NCBI RefSeq assembly: GCF_004379255.2 | Contig: NC_056045.1 | Span: 6,420,560 to 6,484,559, forward strand | Source of the DNA: Salvia splendens | Lineage: Eukaryota; Streptophyta; Magnoliopsida; Lamiales; Lamiaceae | Direction: 5' to 3' | DNA length: 64,000 bases | Part shown: piece by piece, positions 45,701-57,169 of the stretch | Layout: every line of letters starts with the position of its first letter | How positions within the stretch are numbered: the first letter of the stretch is position 1 | Notes under the pieces: model-generated | Told to the model about the DNA's origin: nothing | Database searches by the model: none | Seen by the model: the letters and a program-made list of their open reading frames with translations, nothing else | Made by a program: the position numbers and the translations under genes

Positions 45701-48700
45701 TGCACGCCAAGTTCTGTCTCCTAAATGCAAAACAAACTCACAAAAACAACTTCATGCAGTGACAGCTATTTCTCCTATGTCGTCTGCCAGCCAGTGTCTT
45801 GCTACAGTTCGTTCAGAACTTTGGCTTCCCATAGATCTTTATTTAGAAGATACAATGGATGGATCACAAGTCAGAGCTACCAGTGCTGTTGAAGCTCTTA
45901 CTGGTACATATACATGCAATCACAAGTTTTCAAGGTAAGTCCCTCTTTATATAAAATTCTGAGCACAGAATTGGTTCGGCAGGTTTGGTGAAGGGTCTGC
46001 AGGCTTTAAATGAGACCACTTGGCAAGAGGCATTTCTTGGTTTGTGGACTGCAGCTTTACGTCTTGTCCAGAGGGTGAGTGCTAATTTAAAATACATGAA
46101 ATACATACCTTTCTTAGTATAATCTTAAATAAAGACAAGATTGCTCTTTTGTTTCTCTTCCCGAGCATTAATTAAAAGTTTTAAAACACACCCGATAATA
46201 CGGGCTCATTAATCATTTGTAAAAACGATAGACTATTTCTGTGCTTCCTGCTGTGCTGTCAAGACTGGTCATTTCACTGGATATGGATGAATATTAAAGT
46301 ATTAGAGTAATTCCCTTGATCAAAGGAAAACACAATGTTATCAACTTATCATTATGTGTTAGTATATGGTTTTCATCTCACTTACTAAGGGTTTTCGTTA
46401 GTTCATTTGATGCATTCGTATAAATTTGATGATTTTCCTTCAACCGGAAAGGAAAATAATAACTATGTGAACTAGTGAATTGAAGTTGTTTTGCCTAAAT
46501 TCTCTGCATGAAGCTGCTGTTAGTATTCACCTCGTAAATTGCATGTTGGTGGATGTTTCCATTGTTGATTAGTTTGGTAAAATTGTTATGAGGAATCTCT
46601 ACATTTGTAAGATATTAAACTATGTGTTCACCACTGTACTTTCCTCTGTATCTTCACAGGAGAGGAATTCAAGTGAGGGCCCTGTTCCTCGCATTGATAC
46701 TTGTTTATGCATGTTATTGTCCATTGCAATACTTGCAGTTGTTAATATTATAGAAGAGGATGAGATCATGTTGAATGGTGAAGCTGAACAATGCTCTGTC
46801 AGTCAGAGAAAAAATATTGAACAGGTGGGAAAACGCCATCAAGACTTAATTTCAAGCCTTCAGCAGTTGGATGACTTTGAAGGATTGTTGACTGCACCAC
46901 CACCTGTTAGTTCTTTGGCCAATCAAGCTGCTGCAAAAGCAATGTTCTTCCTTTCAGGCATGTCTGTTGGCAGTGGCCACCTTAGTGGCATGAGCTTGAA
47001 TGACATACCCTTGAATTGCAGTGAGTATCTCTTATAGCAACTGCTTCTAGTTTTTAATGCGTAATTATTTTAGTATTTTATTTTATTTTTTGTTACTTGT
47101 ACATCATTATGAACATCAGGAATTTTACATTCACTAAATTACCATTTGTAGAAGTTTATCTCTGGATTCATCTTTATCTGAGATTGTTTTAGTTGATTTC
47201 TGATTTTGAGCTACAATTGGATCTGAATAGGACTCTACCCAACACAGTTTTTTGAATTAAGTACTATTACAAATAAACACTATTTTTTGTGATATGAAAT
47301 GGTGAATTTTTTTCATCATTAGTTCTTCCTTCTGTCTACTGGTCAAAGATTGGGCCTCATTTACCTTATTTCTCTTTTCATTTTTATATGCCCATATCTA
47401 TCTATCTATGTCTGTTAGTTCTTTACCCTGGTTCTATAGTTTCCTCTTTCTGGTGGACGGTCTTGGTAGCGCACTGCAGTGATGTACTTCTGTATCTTTC
47501 CTGCTTTTCTTGTTCCTGTTTATTGTTGAAAGTGACCCCTCTGATCCTTTTTTTTTATCACATGCAGCTGGTAATCTCAGGCATCTTATTGTTGAAGCTT
47601 GCATTGCTAGAAATGTGTTGGACACATCAGCGTATATGTGGCCTGGATATGTAAAAGGTCGCTGCAGCCCAATTCCTCGAAACATTTCTGGGCAAGTGCC
47701 TGGTTGGTCATCTTTCATGAAAGGGTCACCTTTAACTCCTCCAATGATCAGTGCGTTAGTGTCAACTCCAGCAACTAGGTAGGCATTACTTATAATTTTG
47801 AAAATTTTAGTTTTCTTTCACAACTCTTGTATGTGCTATTTCAGATGCCAAGCGCCCAAGGTCTGAAATTATAATCTCTTTATCAGTTTTGCTGCTAATG
47901 TTGCTGCCAATTACTTCATGGCTTGTTTCACTAGGGCAATTGGATCTCTAGGACCAGATTTGGGATTTAAACTTGTCCCTCATTATGCTATTGCCTTTTT
48001 CATGTTCCTGCTGAACTGGGAAAGACAAGAATCATTTTGAAACAAAGGACTTCAACCCACACATTCTCTGTGTTTTCTTGTACCTTCAGAACAATTTTCT
48101 AAGTAAGTTTAACAAGACAATAGATTTTAAAATTTGATGTATCAAATTACTACCCATTCGTCATGGTGCTGTGACTGTTATCATCTGTTTAACTGAATAT
48201 CCTAATTTGGATTATTAACTGACTTATATATTAGCCAATAATAGTAAGATGCAATGATGCATGGATAAGATTGTACTTTAATGCTTAAACCCATGTCATA
48301 TTTTTCCTTCTATATATTCTGTTAGTAAGAAAACTGAGTTTGAGCTTGTGCATCGAATCGATATAAGCTTAGCAGAGTTAGAGCGGCTGTATGAGATTGC
48401 TGTCAGTGGCACAGATGATGAGAAGATCTCGGCTGCCACAATATTCTGTGGGGCTTCTCTTACTCGTGGTTGGAGCATACAGGTAATAGATTTTCAATTT
48501 GCTATAGAAAAGAAGTACTGCTGATTAAAATGTTTCTTCAATATTTTCCTCCTCGAAATTTACGTTCGTTGATTGCTAATTCTATAAATCCTGAAAATAG
48601 AAGAGATATCAAATGAATCATTTGAGCCAGAGTGACTTTTTCCCCTTTTCTTTCTCTCTCTCCTCTGAAAATAAGCAGTGTGCATATGCTTACAGGAACA

Positions 48701-51700
48701 TACAGGCCTTCTAATCACAAGATTGCTCTCGCCTGCTTTCCCTACAGATTTCTCTGGAAGTGAAAGCCATTTGATTGGCTCTGCTCCATTTTTGAATGTT
48801 ATTCTGGTCGGAGTTTCATCTATTGACTGTGTTCAGATCTTTTCCTCGCATGGCTTGGTAGGTCCATCTATATTAAATCTAGTCTTTAATTTCATTCGAC
48901 TAAAGTTCAAAATTGGTTAACTTTTTGACGGAACCGTTAAATATGGACCAAAACATATTATTTGGGACCAGAAGTTATCACACTTAATGTGTTGGACTGG
49001 AAAGTTTTTTCGGACAAATGTAGAGGACCAATTTGGGAATTTAGTCATTTCATTTTCTTGAAGTTGAATACCATGATAAAAAGGATAATATGCAACGTTT
49101 AATTTGATATCCATGATGTGAAGGCCATTATCAATGAACCTGGGAAGCCATATATCCATTCCCTGTCCAGGTCTCTAATCAATCTATTCAAAAAATTCCG
49201 AGTCTTAAAAAATCAGTGAACAAGAGTGAGTAGAATAAAGCAATAAGGTTTTGTTGAAGCCAATTCTCATTTCTCAATGTATTTGTGTCCTAAAAAATTT
49301 CAAAAATGCTCTAACTTTGTACAAAGTTTTTTTGTTCAGGTTCCTCAACTTGCTGCTGCATTGATGCCAATTTGTGAGGTCTTCGGTTCCTATGCACCAA
49401 CTATGTCATGGAGTCTTAACACCGGGGAGGAAATTTCTTCTCATGTTGTATTTTCAAATGCATTTACTTTGCTGCTGAAGTTGTGGAGATTTGATCAGCC
49501 ACCTATGGAACATATAAAGGGGGACGTTACTCCAGTAGGATCTCATTTAACCCCGGACTACCTCCTATTGGTGCATAATTCCCAGTTGGCTTCGTATGAA
49601 GATTCACCGAAAAATCAAAATAAAACAAATAAACCATCAAGATTATCATACACATCTCCGAAAGGACCCATATTCATGGATTCTTTTCCAAAATTGAAGC
49701 GATGGTACAGAAAACACCAGGAATGTATTGTTTCTATTCTTTCTGGTCTAAAACCGGGAAATCCTGTTCACGGGATTGTGGAGGCTCTCCTAAACATGAT
49801 GTTCAGAAAAATTAACAGAGGTCAAACCCTGGCTTCTACAACTTCTGGAAGCAGCGCTTCATCTGCATCTGGACCTGACGATTACTCTCTCCGTCTTAAG
49901 CTGCCTGCTTGGGATATTCTTGAGGCAGTTCCTTTTGTCCTTGATGCTGCCCTTACAGCATGTGCCCATGGGAGACTATCGCCTCGTGAATATACCACTG
50001 GTTTGTCAAAATGTTTACTATTAAATGTACTTGGTATTTTGGGATGGTAGACTTGTCGCATGTAACACTTTGTTAATATACAAATACTTCATCCTGCTTT
50101 GTGAAATCCATTTTGCACTGCACACAAGAGAAAGTATCCATTTTACCCAGTTTCATTGGACCTGCAAACAAAATCCCCCAAGAATGCACACATTTGTTTT
50201 CTGATTGATATGCATGAAACTGTTATCTGATTGAAGCGAATGAGGTTTTGGCTACCTCTTATAATCGTCAACTATAGTCTTACCAATCTGATGGTTTAAT
50301 ATCTTAGATTGGAATATATAAGTCCAGTTGGATGGTTTACTATCTTAGATTGGAATATATGAGTATTTGTCTGTAACATTCAGTTTTAGATTCTCAAAGC
50401 TCATATATCAAAATAGATTATGAATGAATGTGTTTTGAAAAAGCATTGCTCCTGTTGCATCTGTATATCTATTTTCTATTATTAGTTGCAGGCTGTCACA
50501 CTTCAGTTCCTTCCATCTTGCATCAATCTTACAGAGTGACACCATTGTTTTTCATCTCAGGGCTCAAAGATCTTGCTGATTTTCTTCCTGCATCTTTGGC
50601 CACTATTGTAAGTTACTTTTCAGCAGAAGTGACTCGGGGTCTTTGGAAGCCCGCTTGTATGAATGGAACTGATTGGCCAAGCCCTGCCGCAAATTTAGCC
50701 ATGGTTGAGCAACTGATACATAAAATCTTGGCTGCCACTGGTGTCGATGTCCCAGATCTTTCTGACGGTATGTCTTTTTAGTGCTGGCCTTATATTTTAT
50801 CTAATAATAACACAAGTAAACTCATTACATTTGCCTTTCTCTAGAATTCATAGTATTTCTTATTGCTTAATTAGATTCAAATTAGGAGTACGTATTTATG
50901 ATAAGAGTAATTCAAATAATATAGAAAGATTTTATTGGAGAAACTGACATGTCTTCTGGGAAAAACATTGCAGCTTTCTAATTGCAACATTACGCTAACA
51001 AGTATCATTGTTGCAGGGGGAAGCTCTATGCTCACACTTCCGTTACCCTTGGCAGCTATGGTTAGCCTCACAATAACATATAAACTTGACAGGGGTTCTG
51101 AGCGTCTTCTAAATCTGATTGGTCCAGCCTTAAGTAGTCTTGGCATAAGTTGCCCATGGCCATGTATGCCAATAATATCTTCTCTATGGATTCAAAAAAT
51201 AAAACGGTGGAGCGACTTTCTTGTTTTCTCCGCATCTCAAACCGTGTTCCACCACAATCATGATGCCATAGTTCAACTCCTCAGAGTCTGTTTTGCGGCA
51301 GCCCTTGGTTCAAACTCTTCCTCCGTTGCAAGCAAAGGTGGCGTGGGTGCTCTTCTGGGTCATGGCTTCGGTTCCAACTTCTCTGGAGGCCTTTCTGCTG
51401 TTGCCCCCGGAATACTCTACTTGAGAGTTCACCGAGCTGTCAGAAATATCATGTTTATGATTGAAGAAATCGTCTCTCTCCTAATGAACACTGTCAAAGA
51501 TATCGCGAACAGCGGGTTACCACCAGAGAAAATGGAGAAGCTGAAGAAGACGAAGTTCGGCATGAAGTACGGCCAAGTCTCACTCTCTGCTGCAATGAGT
51601 CAGGTGAAGCTTGCAGCTTCATTGGGGGCTTCCTTAGTTTGTCTCACCGGTGGATTAAGCTCAGTGCAGGCGGTATTCAACGAGATTCTACCCTCTTGGT

Positions 51701-52149
51701 TCCTTTCCCTTCATGGATCCTATCCCAACCGACAGGATTCAGGAGGTATGGGCGCGATGCTTGCTGGGTATGCCCTCGCCTACTTCACTGTATATTCCGG
51801 GATGTTTGCGTGGGGGGCTGATTCAGCATCAGTTGCATCCAAACGACGGCCCAAGGTTCTCCAGAAATACTTGGAGTTTGTTGCGAGTGCTATTGACGGG
51901 AAAATATCACTCGGGTGTAACAAGGCCACATGGAGGGCATACGTAACGAGGTATCTGAGTCTGATGGTGAGCTGCACGCCCGCGTGGATGCTCGAAGTGG
52001 ACGTGGAGGTTATCAAGAGAGTGAGTAAAGGGCTGAAGCAGTGGAATGAAGAGGAACTGGCTTTGGCTCTTCTTGGAATAAGTGGGATTGGTGCAATGGG
52101 TGCTGCTGCAGAAATGATAGTAGAAACTGGTCTGAATTTTTGTAGATGA
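42726..52149 (+). CDS. MED33: Mediator complex subunit 33 (REF4/RFR1-like)
   Basis: Twelve exons fit GT-AG splicing with matching phases: 42726-43021, 43285-43395, 45051-45398, 45587-45903, 45983-46074, 46660-47020, 47568-47778, 48326-48482, 48696-48857, 49340-50000, 50561-50767 and 51017-52149, giving 1351 aa. This is close to Arabidopsis MED33A/B (about 1275-1310 aa). Recognised blocks are WDGVLELTKAAQVSGTDPL at the start, GLWTAALRLVQRERNSSEGP, NLRHLIVEACIARNVLDTSA, GTDDEKISAATIFCGASLTRGW, RGLWKPACMNGTDWPSPAANL and the C-terminal GYALAYFTVYSGMFAWG. MED33 is a plant tail-module Mediator subunit; REF4 and RFR1 mutations alter phenylpropanoid and lignin gene control. No stop or frameshift is seen. 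Which paralogue (A or B) cannot be told. Intron 2 (about 1.65 kb) contains a SINE. Confidence 0.95.
44567..44695 (+). mobile_element. tRNA-derived SINE in MED33 intron 2
   Basis: 'tggcctagtggtagagtgg' (about 44580-44598) fits the pol III A box, and 'ggtctcgggttagagtc' (about 44622-44638) fits the B box about 35 bases later. The 3' end is A-rich ('taataaaaaaataac'). It is about 130 bp. Boundaries and target duplication are uncertain. Confidence 0.7.
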
Positions 52150-52423
52150 GAGTAGTGAGAAGAATGTATAGAAGAAGAAGACTTTGTCTTTGAAGAGAGA
52201 TGATATTTATGTATGCTTGGTGGTAGTTGAATTCAAACTCGTAAATTATTGAATTCCTTTCATAATATCCAGCCTTTTAACATCATTAGCTCATAGTATC
52301 AAATTTCTGTTTTGATAAATTTCTCCTGTCCTGCTTTTGTCATTTTGATCGTCAGCTTTTCTATACTTCAATAAATATTTTTCGTTCTAATGAAGTAGTA
52401 GACCTCATTCTCAATAAATAATA
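52150..52423. other. MED33 3' region
   Basis: Probable 3' UTR; no other feature. Confidence 0.5.
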
Positions 52424-52619
52424 CTTCCTCCGTCCCAACTAAGTTGAGTCATTTCCTTTTTTGACAAAAAACAAACATCTAATCACTTTTACTTTATTCA
52501 ACTATCTACTTTACTCTCTCTTTATCTTTCCTACTTTATTCTTCTCTCCTACTTTTCAACACAATTTCTTAATCTTCGTGTCCAAAAGTTTTGACTCAAC
52601 TTAGTTGGGACGAATGAGG
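52424..52619. mobile_element. Stowaway-like MITE
   Basis: Left end CTTCCTCCGTCCCAACTAAG, right end mirrored with only small changes (TTGACTCAACTTAGTTGGGA). TA duplications lie at 52422-52423 and 52620-52621. It is 196 bp and lies about 270 bp after the MED33 stop. Confidence 0.88.
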
Positions 52620-53020
52620 TATTATTCTAATTCTTTTTTATTTTTATTTTGAGTGAATTGCATGAAACGTCCCTAACTTTTGCATTTGTTACACCGATGA
52701 CCCCTAACAAAAAAAAATAGCACCACGGGGGTCTAACAAAACATACAATCACAAAGTAGATATTTTCGGAAGATAACACCCTCAGGCCAATAAAGAGCAT
52801 TCTCGTCTAATTGCTCCTGCATGCTCTACCACCGCCTCTGCATGCTCTGCAACATGCACTGTGGCTGACACCCTACTAATGATATAACACAAAATGTCAT
52901 GTCTTCTCTCCTCTCTCCCTCGAAAAAATGCAGACGGTTCACCTCATACACGCCACCTATTTGATGCACTTGCATTGTAATTTTATCAAAATTAACACAC
53001 TTCTCTTTCTCGTTCAAGTT

Positions 53021-53362
53021 TCACTCTTTGAAAGTAACTGTCTTGACCTGGGGAGAGACCCGCATCAACCCATCGAAAAAACTTGCAATCATCTTCCTAT
53101 AGAATACTTTGTCATTAAACTTCCTGCTAAAAAAATCATATAAAAACAAAACATAATACATGATTTTAACCTTCCATATTGGGCAGCGATAGTAACGTCT
53201 ACCCGGGTTAGCAGCCGTCCTAGATATCACAAGCTCAGCCTCAAGATCATGATTACAGTTCACAATTTCGAGACAAGGCCAATTCCAATTAAAGATTGAC
53301 CCGAAAGATTGAGAAGAAGAAGACATTGCAACAGAATCTGAATTGAATTCAAAATTACACAA
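53021..53362 (-). pseudogene. GRF-type zinc-finger fragment
   Basis: The minus-strand ORF contains a likely start MSSSSQSFGSIF at 53326, then NCNHDLEAELVISRTAANPG and RRYYRCPIWK. The NPGRRYYRCP pattern is the core of GRF zinc fingers, common in plant MULE and host proteins. After IWK a 'gttaaa' could be a splice donor, and the remaining codons look non-coding. No further exon was identified. It is probably carried by the MULE-like element. Confidence 0.6.
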
Positions 53363-53547
53363 TCAAATCAACATTGCAAGTTCGACGAAACATAGCACAG
53401 TACATTGAGTTTCCAGACTTGCCAACATTCAAAATCAGCATTGCAATTTGGACGAAACATAACACAGTAAACCTAAAACCTAAAACCTAGCACACACATT
53501 CACACATGCACTGATATTGCACTTAGATTAGGTTTTTGGTGGAGGTC

Positions 53548-53702
53548 CTCTCACAGGGCCACCGCCTTGCATATCAGCTTCATTATTCCATGTTTGGTAT
53601 ACTGGTTTATCTGGACGGAGAGGAATAGCTGTAAGCACCGCGGCATTTATTTTCGGTCTTCACATGTTATTTGGCCGTGATGGTGTTTGAGGGGAAAAAA
53701 AA
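53548..53702 (+). mobile_element. Internally deleted LINE copy with poly(A)
   Basis: From 'ctctcacagggcc' (53548) it matches the start of the LINE at 54485-55573 for about 128 bp, in opposite orientation. At about 53675 it jumps to the last about 20 bases of the LINE ('cgtgatggtgtttgagggg') and ends in eight A (53695-53702). Roughly 930 bp are missing relative to the longer copy. Confidence 0.75.
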
Positions 53703-54020
53703 CCTAAAACCATAAATCGAGTTCACAGACTTGCCGAGATTCAAACCAGAATTGCAAAATTAATATAAATCATATGCTAAAAAAAAACAATAACAAATTC
53801 CTATTTCTCTCTTAATTGAAATCCCCAAAAATTTGCATACCGCGGTAACCCTAAAACCATATATCGAGTTGCCCGACTTGCCTAAATTCAAACCAGAATT
53901 GCAAAATTAATATGAATCATATGATAAAAAACAATAACAAATTACTATTTCTCTCTCAAATGAAATCTCCCAAATTTTGCATAGCACGGTAACCCTAAAA
54001 CCATAAATCGAGTTGGCTAG
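53703..54020 (+). repeat. Tandem repeat of about 145 bp inside the MULE
   Basis: 'cctaaaaccata(a/t)atcgagtt' recurs near 53702, 53850 and 53994, with 'caaaccagaattgcaaaatt' in each full unit. There are two full units and part of a third. Confidence 0.85.
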
Positions 54021-54484
54021 GATGAACCCTAAACCCCTAATTCGCGTTGCCAATCGAGTAGCCTAAAGGGGAAATCTCATACGTTACATGATACAAAAAA
54101 TCAACAGAAGCACACTAACTCGAGTTAGGGATGGCGATGCGTGGGGTTGAGAAGACAACAGAAGAGGAATGAAATTAATAGAGAGGGATAGATAATATAG
54201 TGGCAGGTACTCATCATAAAAGTGGAAACAAAATCCTGTATGATTTGACAAATCCCTTACAGGTAGTATAGTAGTGACCGAGTAGGTATGCAGGTAGTGC
54301 AGGTTTGGGGGGGGGGGGTCATGAGACAAAATTACCCTTCAAGCCATTTGGGTATTTTCGTCCGAAAAATGACTAAAAATACATGGTTTGTGATTGTATG
54401 TTTTGTTAGACTCATGGGGTGCTAATTTTTTTAGTTATGGGTCATTTGTGTAATAAATATAAAAGTTAGGGACATTTCATGTAG

Positions 54485-55573
54485 TTTTTTTCCCTCAAAC
54501 ACCATCACGGCGAGGGGTTAAGGCGGACCCCCAACCTGTATATATCAAAAATCACCAAAAGAACATACATCATCCAAGCCCAAAAGTGACTCGGTCCGCA
54601 TGAGAGATACAAATCACAAGAGCTAACAAAGCTACTATGGTATCCCCACAGACCGGGTACTAACCATCTAAGTAACGAGAAAACAAACATAACAAAGCTA
54701 TACACCAAAATAACAACAAGGATGATGGCCAAAAGCTGGCCAACTCCAAAGGAAAACAAAAAACCCTAAATCAAAACCACGAACCATGTGATGTAGTCAT
54801 CCATCTCGATATCTGAATCTGAAGTTCGGATAGCCCAACTGGTCCATCCTGACGAGCGACTTCAAATACCGAGGCGCTGAATCCGCATCAAAGAAGGTGA
54901 TGGCAGGGGTCTGGACCCCCTACCTGCCAAAAAATCAGCTGACCGGTTGCCCTCTCGATAGATGTGAGAGAACATAAACTGCGTCTGTGCGAGCAAAGTG
55001 CGAATGCGAGCCATGTGATGTCTCACATCCGCTGCTCCTCCGCGTCCTGAAGTGAACACCGCGACCACTGCTGCCGCATCCATCTCGACCCAAACATGCA
55101 ATGAGAACTGCATAGCCAAAAGCAGCCCGTGAAGAAGAGCTAAGAGCTCCGCCTCGAAGGCCGACCCAGCTACGAGGGGCGTGCAAAAGGCCCCCAGGAG
55201 GGAACCGTCTGAACCACGAACCACTCCCCCACCGCCTGCCTGTCCCGTCGAGCTAGTAAAGGCCCCGTCGGTGTTCAGCTTCACCCAAGGATCATCGGGT
55301 GGATGCCAAAGCACTTGCAGGGACCTCAGAACTCGCCGGCAAGGAGGAATCGAAGGCATGAAGTCGACAGGCGGAGAGCAACCGTGCCAATGAGTGGGTA
55401 GCAGCACGCCCGCCGCCACCAACGTCCGCAAATGCCGAACAACCTGCCAAATAACATGGGAAGAACGAAAAGAAACGCCGCGGTGCTTGCACCTATTCCT
55501 CTCCGTCCAAATAAACCAGTATATCAAACAAGGAATAATGAAGCTGATGTTCAAGGCGACGGCCCTGTGAGAG
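54485..55573 (-). mobile_element. 5'-truncated LINE (L1-type)
   Basis: Minus-strand element ending in seven A (T-run 54485-54491 on the plus strand) after TGATGGTGTTTGAGGG. Its 3' UTR spans about 54492-54861. It carries only the end of ORF2. The 5' boundary is inferred from the match to the short copy at 53548. No target duplication was recognised. Confidence 0.82.
54862..55554 (-). pseudogene. LINE ORF2 C-terminus: zf-RVT and RNase H
   Basis: 230 codons without interruption. PCLIYWFIWTERNRCKHRG is the zf-RVT end region of plant L1 ORF2. An RNase H domain (RVT_3 type) follows with Asp in VKLNTDGAFTSS, Glu in AFEAELLALLHGLLLA, Asp in WVEMDAAAVV and the final HIYREGNRSADFLAGRG. The reverse transcriptase and endonuclease are absent because of 5' truncation. 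GC content is higher than the surroundings. Confidence 0.88.
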
Positions 55574-56035
55574 AAAAGTATATTTTATTTTTATTTTTCT
55601 CTTACTTTACTATTTTTATTAAATGGAAGAAGTATATTTTAGGAGAAAACCGACAAGTAGCTTGCTTGATGATGCTTGATGAACGTCGACCATGAAGACA
55701 TCGTAAATTTGTCCACGGGCATCACGATAAGTCCTCTGTCCTACAGTCCTACTACACAGTATTACTTTCACCATTTGGATGCTCTCATAATTCGAACCAA
55801 TCAATCGATTACCATTAAATATTTAATGTTAAAGTATTAATTTTCAAATAATTCGAGTATGCACCTAGGCATCTGAATTCATGATATGTTAACCAATTGT
55901 TATCGACCAAAAGTGCAAGATTGGTCTTCTAGTATGACGTGGTGTGACATCTATTATTATATCCACAAATGATGACTATTCAGCGTCATGTACATTGAGC
56001 ATCTCCAAACCTCTTAACGTCTACGCAACTAATTA

Positions 56036-56225
56036 CTCTCTCGTCTTACTCAAAATATCCACATTCTTAAGTAACACATAATTTTAGAAATGATTGTTAG
56101 ATGGAGTTAATAAAGAGAAAAAAATAGTTAAATATTTTAATAAAGAAGTATTTCCAAATATAGAAAGTGGACATCTGAAGTGTGATAAACTAAAAATAAA
56201 AGATAGACATCTCGGCCAGATGGAG
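56036..56225. mobile_element. Stowaway-like MITE, worn
   Basis: Left CTCTCTCGTCTTACTCAAAA, right in reverse CTCCATCTGGCCGAGATG. TA on both sides (56034-56035, 56226-56227). 190 bp. Confidence 0.65.
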
Positions 56226-56450
56226 TAATTACTCCTCTAGTCTTCAAAAGATGGAATATGTGGTACTCCAATTGACTAATTCTTGAACCTACATTGCCTA
56301 AATCTCTGTTTGGAGAATCAGTACTTCGTAGCAATTGATGTTTCATTGTTTCATATGAGTACTTTATAATTCTGTAAAATAAAAAAAATGCAGAATGTAA
56401 TATTTGTAAATAAATATATTAATTTTATTTTTCTAATAGTGTACTATATA

Positions 56451-56631
56451 CTCTCTCCATTCTATTAAATACTATGAAATATTTAGTTTTCAGTACAGTA
56501 CGAGATTTTATGTAATGTTGTTTTATGAGTAAAATAAAAAAGAAGAAAAAGTGTTATTTTTATTTATATAAATATTTTACTTTTAATGGAACCACTATAA
56601 AAAATGTTTATTTATAATGGGAGAGATAGAG
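56451..56631. mobile_element. Stowaway-like MITE
   Basis: Left CTCTCTCCATTCTATTAAAT, right in reverse CTCTATCTCTCCCATTATAA. TA duplications at 56449-56450 and 56632-56633. 181 bp. Confidence 0.75.
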
Positions 56632-57169
56632 TATAAAAAAAGAAGTATCGAGTAATTCATAATGACAACTCACTTTTTATGGTTCACAAATCTCAACAAA
56701 TGCTTCTGTATAACAAATTAACAACTAGTAATATACTCCAGTTCACTTTAATTGGGAAGAAAATTATTGCAGCTTTTCATTTCGGGAAAGTGCCACTTAT
56801 ATATTCTGTAGTTTTTTTAATTCAATACTTTCAAGAAATCTACATATATAATAATAATAATAAAAAACATGAGAATAGTAAATCGTAAACCGATAAAATA
56901 ATAAACACGGTAAACGAAGGTACAAAATTTGTGAGACAGAAGGAAAAAAAAAACTCCCCCTTCCAAAATGATGCCTGTTCTAACTAATGGGAATTAGAAA
57001 AATTCCAGCTCATAACTTTTACTACTAATACAAAGTGCATCTGATTTGACATCAACCAATTACTACACTGATTCCAATGCACATTAATTAAACTAATCCA
57101 ATTGCTAAAATCGCGATTCCGACTTAATCCACATTCTACTAATCCCAATTCAATATCAAATCGCATCAA

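Larger units (their letters stand above)
52651..54484. mobile_element. MULE-like element with long inverted termini
   Basis: The first about 110 bp ('catgaaacgtccctaacttt' to 'aacatacaatcacaaa') recur in reverse at about 54370-54482 with moderate divergence. Terminal inverted repeats over 100 bp are typical of Mutator-like elements. The interior has a GRF-type zinc-finger fragment, a tandem repeat and a short LINE copy, but no MURA transposase. A 9-bp duplication was not found; the right terminus abuts a LINE poly(A) exactly, so its outermost bases may be lost. Confidence 0.7.
55574..57169. other. AT-rich intergenic DNA with two MITEs
   Basis: No gene seen. It holds the MITEs at 56036-56225 and 56451-56631 and the 3' region of the F-box gene. 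Confidence 0.5.

Noticed and set aside
48918..49180. TE-like insertion in MED33 intron 9 ('atggaccaaaacatatta', 'agaggaccaatttgg')
   Set aside because: Repetitive flavour, but no inverted termini or duplication could be delimited.
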